From Maritimibacter sp. (GTDB lineage: Bacteria > Pseudomonadota > Alphaproteobacteria > Rhodobacterales > Rhodobacteraceae), in contig JAGRMP010000527.1 in the NCBI GenBank assembly GCA_020441225.1, positions 1 to 10,674 of the forward strand: DNA of 10,674 nucleotides, given 5' to 3'. The notes under the pieces were generated by a model. The model worked only from the letters and a program-made list of their open reading frames with translations. It did not search any database and was not told where the DNA came from. Each line of letters starts with the position of its first letter. Position 1 is the first letter of the stretch. A program made the translations under genes and the position numbers. Below are positions 9,241 through 10,674 of this stretch, in pieces.

Positions 9241-9271
9241 GGTCCGTCCCGGGGTGGGGCGGAGCCGGACC
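9241..9271 (+). promoter_or_regulatory. Possible leader hairpin just before the sulfotransferase-like gene
   Basis: GGTCCG (9241-9246) pairs with CGGACC (9266-9271) across a 19-nt G-rich loop. The 3' arm ends 3 nt before the GGGGA ribosome-binding candidate (9275-9279). If formed in RNA it could modulate ribosome access. The loop holds several G runs (GGGG at 9251 and 9256). Low confidence because such pairs are common at this GC content. Confidence 0.2.
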
Positions 9272-9286
9272 TTCGGGGATGTGACC

Positions 9287-10405
9287 ATGGCGCAGAAGCC
9301 TCGCAAACTGATCATCCACGCCGGCATGCACAAGACCGGCAGCACGGCGATTCAGCACTGGTTGCGCACGGCGAACCTGCCGGGCAGCAAATCGTTCAAA
9401 TGGCGCAACGCCAATCACAGCGATCTGTTCGTGCTCCTGTTCGAGGACGATCCCCAGGACCATTTCGCCTTTGCCCGCCCGGGCTATACCCGGCAACGGG
9501 CGATGCAGGACCGGGCAAAGGAAAAAGCGCGGATCCGCCGGCAGATCGAGACCGCGGGGGTGGATGTGTTCGTGTTTTCCGCCGAACGGGTTTCGGCGGC
9601 GCCGGATGCGGCGGTGGCGGCGATGCAGGCCTGGTTCGCCGAATTCTTCACCGATATCCAGGTCTATGCCTATGTCCGCAAACCCTCGGGTTTCATGACC
9701 AGCATGTTTCAGCAGCATCTCAAGACCGGCCGGATCAAGCTCGGTTTTCTCGAGCTCTGGCCCAACTACCGCCGACGGCTGCGTCGGCTCTACAAGATCT
9801 TCGGACGCCGGAACGTGCATCTGCGCTCCTACGACAAACTTGCCGAACAGGGCACCGAGATCGTCGGAGATTTCGCGCGCTGGACCGGGCTGGCGGCCGA
9901 GACGCCGCACAACATCGTGCTCAACTGGTCGATGAGCGCGACCGGGATGGCGTTGCTGTACTTCTACCGCAAGCATGTCGAGCCGAGCCTCACCGGGGCG
10001 GAGCGGGCGCGCTACGATCGGCACCTTCTCTACGCGGCGCAGACGATCCCGGGTGAGGCGTTTCACATCGACCTTGCCTGTGGCAAGGGCGAACGCAAGA
10101 AGGTCGCGAAAGACCTCAGGTGGATCTCGAAACAGATGGGGTTCGATCTCGACGACCTCGGCGCCGGACATGACGGGGTGGTGCGGTTTTCGAGCGAGGC
10201 CGATATCCTCGCCTATGCCGTGGCGATGAGCCACGATCTGATGCCGTGGAAGCATCTTCCGCCGCTCGACCCGGCGGCCCCCGAGAGCTTCGAGGCCACC
10301 CGCGCGCGATTTCGGGATTTCCTGTCGCCCGCGTCGCTGCTGCGCGCCGAGATTGGCCGCGGCGTGAACTGGGCCACGGGCCGCCACACCCGCGCGAAAA
10401 CCTGA
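9287..10405 (+). CDS. Sulfotransferase-like P-loop protein (PAPS-dependent, putative)
   Basis: Likely transfers sulfate from PAPS to a sugar hydroxyl, or belongs to that fold. It has 372 residues. The N-terminus reads KLIIHAGMHKTGSTAIQ: the strand-loop-helix with K16, T17, G18, S19, T20 is the classical 5'-phosphosulfate-binding loop. VYAYVRKPSGFMTSMF gives R131 and S139, eight residues apart as in the 3'-phosphate-binding site of cytosolic and carbohydrate sulfotransferases. The rest is unassigned, and no signal peptide or membrane segment is seen, so action is probably cytosolic, before glycan export. ATG 9287 is chosen because GGGGA at 9275-9279 lies 7 nt upstream and the fold starts at once. 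GTG 9281 and GTG 9236 are in frame but poorer. Its place after three glycosyltransferases suggests it decorates their product; substrate unknown. Confidence 0.8.
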   Translation: MAQKPRKLIIHAGMHKTGSTAIQHWLRTANLPGSKSFKWRNANHSDLFVLLFEDDPQDHFAFARPGYTRQRAMQDRAKEKARIRRQIETAGVDVFVFSAERVSAAPDAAVAAMQAWFAEFFTDIQVYAYVRKPSGFMTSMFQQHLKTGRIKLGFLELWPNYRRRLRRLYKIFGRRNVHLRSYDKLAEQGTEIVGDFARWTGLAAETPHNIVLNWSMSATGMALLYFYRKHVEPSLTGAERARYDRHLLYAAQTIPGEAFHIDLACGKGERKKVAKDLRWISKQMGFDLDDLGAGHDGVVRFSSEADILAYAVAMSHDLMPWKHLPPLDPAAPESFEATRARFRDFLSPASLLRAEIGRGVNWATGRHTRAKT

Positions 10406-10425
10406 TCCGCCTTGTCCGCGGCCGC

Positions 10426-10440
10426 GTCCGCACCCCGGAC
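10426..10440 (+). terminator. Weak hairpin after the sulfotransferase-like gene
   Basis: GTCCG (10426-10430), loop CACCC, CGGAC (10436-10440), 20 nt after the stop. The stem is only 5 bp and no T-run follows, so terminator activity is doubtful. It lies between the end of the glycan cassette and the motB control region, where a transcript end would be expected. A palindrome CGCGGCCGCG is immediately upstream (10418-10427) and would compete for pairing. Confidence 0.2.
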
Positions 10441-10484
10441 CCGGATTAACCACTCTTGCAGGAAACTGAAGATTTCCGCGGGAT

Positions 10485-10500
10485 TTAAGGCCACATTAAC
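10485..10500 (+). promoter_or_regulatory. CtrA binding site upstream of motB
   Basis: TTAA (10485-10488), seven bases, TTAAC (10496-10500) is an exact match to the alphaproteobacterial CtrA consensus TTAA-N7-TTAAC. It lies in the 140-nt noncoding region 45 nt before the motB ATG. A lone TTAAC half-site is at 10446-10450, and a short inverted repeat GGAAA/TTTCC (10461-10465 with 10473-10477) lies between them. GCTATCTC at 10509-10516 resembles the alphaproteobacterial housekeeping -10 (GCTANAWC, one mismatch). The CtrA site would then sit over the -35 region, the arrangement of CtrA-activated promoters. The binding match is seen; the regulation is inferred from the known control of motility genes by CtrA in Rhodobacterales and Caulobacter. 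Confidence 0.75.
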
Positions 10501-10545
10501 GCAGGGGCGCTATCTCGGAAGCCGGGTGAAATTAGAGGTGGTGGG

Positions 10546-10674
10546 ATGAGCGCACATACGAATGCGCCCGTCATCATCAAGAAGGTTAGAAAAGGCGGTG
10601 GCGAAGCTCACCACGGTGGGGCCTGGAAAGTGGCCTACGCCGACTTTGTGACTGCCATGATGGCCTTCTTCATG
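10546..10674 (+). CDS. motB: Flagellar motor stator protein MotB, 5' part only
   Basis: MotB forms the ion-conducting stator with MotA and anchors it to peptidoglycan through a C-terminal OmpA-like domain. Only the first 43 residues are in the window; the gene runs off the right edge. They show the conserved short basic cytoplasmic tail ([10 protein letters not shown]), then [18 protein letters not shown], the start of the single transmembrane helix. The ion-binding Asp is D33, equivalent to D32 of E. coli MotB. The context of this Asp (AYADF) is of the proton-type MotB, although the ion cannot be settled from this fragment. The start is strongly supported by AGAGGTG at 10534-10540, 5 nt upstream. 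motA is not immediately upstream; instead a CtrA-box promoter region precedes it. The OmpA-like domain cannot be checked here. Confidence 0.95.
   Translation, partial: MSAHTNAPVIIKKVRKGGGEAHHGGAWKVAYADFVTAMMAFFM

Noticed and set aside
9236..9286. Alternative GTG start adding 17 residues to the sulfotransferase-like protein
   Set aside because: ATG 9287 has GGGGA at good spacing and begins right before the P-loop strand. The extension is Arg/Gly-rich and overlaps the inverted repeat.
5910..10405. Possible genomic island or phage cargo
   Set aside because: Codon and base use match the flanking genes by eye. No integrase, transposase, tRNA, direct repeats or AT-rich composition was seen.

Overview
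The window looks like the chromosome of a Rhodobacterales-type alphaproteobacterium (Roseobacter/Rhodobacter group). Three things suggest this: high GC with strongly GC-biased third codon positions, a glgC-glgA-glgX-pgm gene order, and a MotB N-terminus preceded by a textbook CtrA box (TTAA-N7-TTAAC), an alphaproteobacterial regulatory signature. The assignment is inference; no rRNA or other marker gene is present. All supported genes lie on the + strand.

Region 1 (1-5708) is the 3' part of a glycogen operon. It holds the C-terminal third of ADP-glucose pyrophosphorylase (glgC), then complete glycogen synthase (glgA), glycogen debranching enzyme (glgX) and phosphoglucomutase (pgm). Spacing is extremely tight: a 4-nt gap, a 4-nt GTGA overlap and a 0-nt gap. 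The operon therefore probably runs as one transcript whose promoter lies left of the window. Together the products interconvert Glc-6-P and Glc-1-P (Pgm), activate Glc-1-P to ADP-glucose (GlgC), polymerise it (GlgA) and trim branches (GlgX). Branching enzyme and phosphorylase are not in view.

Region 2 (5709-5909) is a 201-bp gap with a hairpin directly after the pgm stop and a second perfect GC hairpin. It is the likely boundary between two transcription units.

Region 3 (5910-10405) is a surface-glycan cassette. It has a GlfT-like (COG1216) family-2 glycosyltransferase, two further family-2 glycosyltransferases with matching motif layouts, and a PAPS-dependent sulfotransferase-like protein. 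The two middle genes use the weak starts GTG and TTG, each with a clear Shine-Dalgarno sequence. A 20-codon mini-ORF bridges the first two genes by an ATGA overlap. The set suggests synthesis of a short glycan that may carry sulfate. Its acceptor (capsule, LPS, exopolysaccharide or flagellin) cannot be read from the sequence.

Region 4 (10406-10674) is a regulatory stretch, more AT-rich in its right half, with a perfect CtrA site, followed by the first 43 codons of motB (flagellar stator). This marks the edge of a motility locus. No mobile elements, tRNAs, rRNAs or CRISPR arrays were seen.
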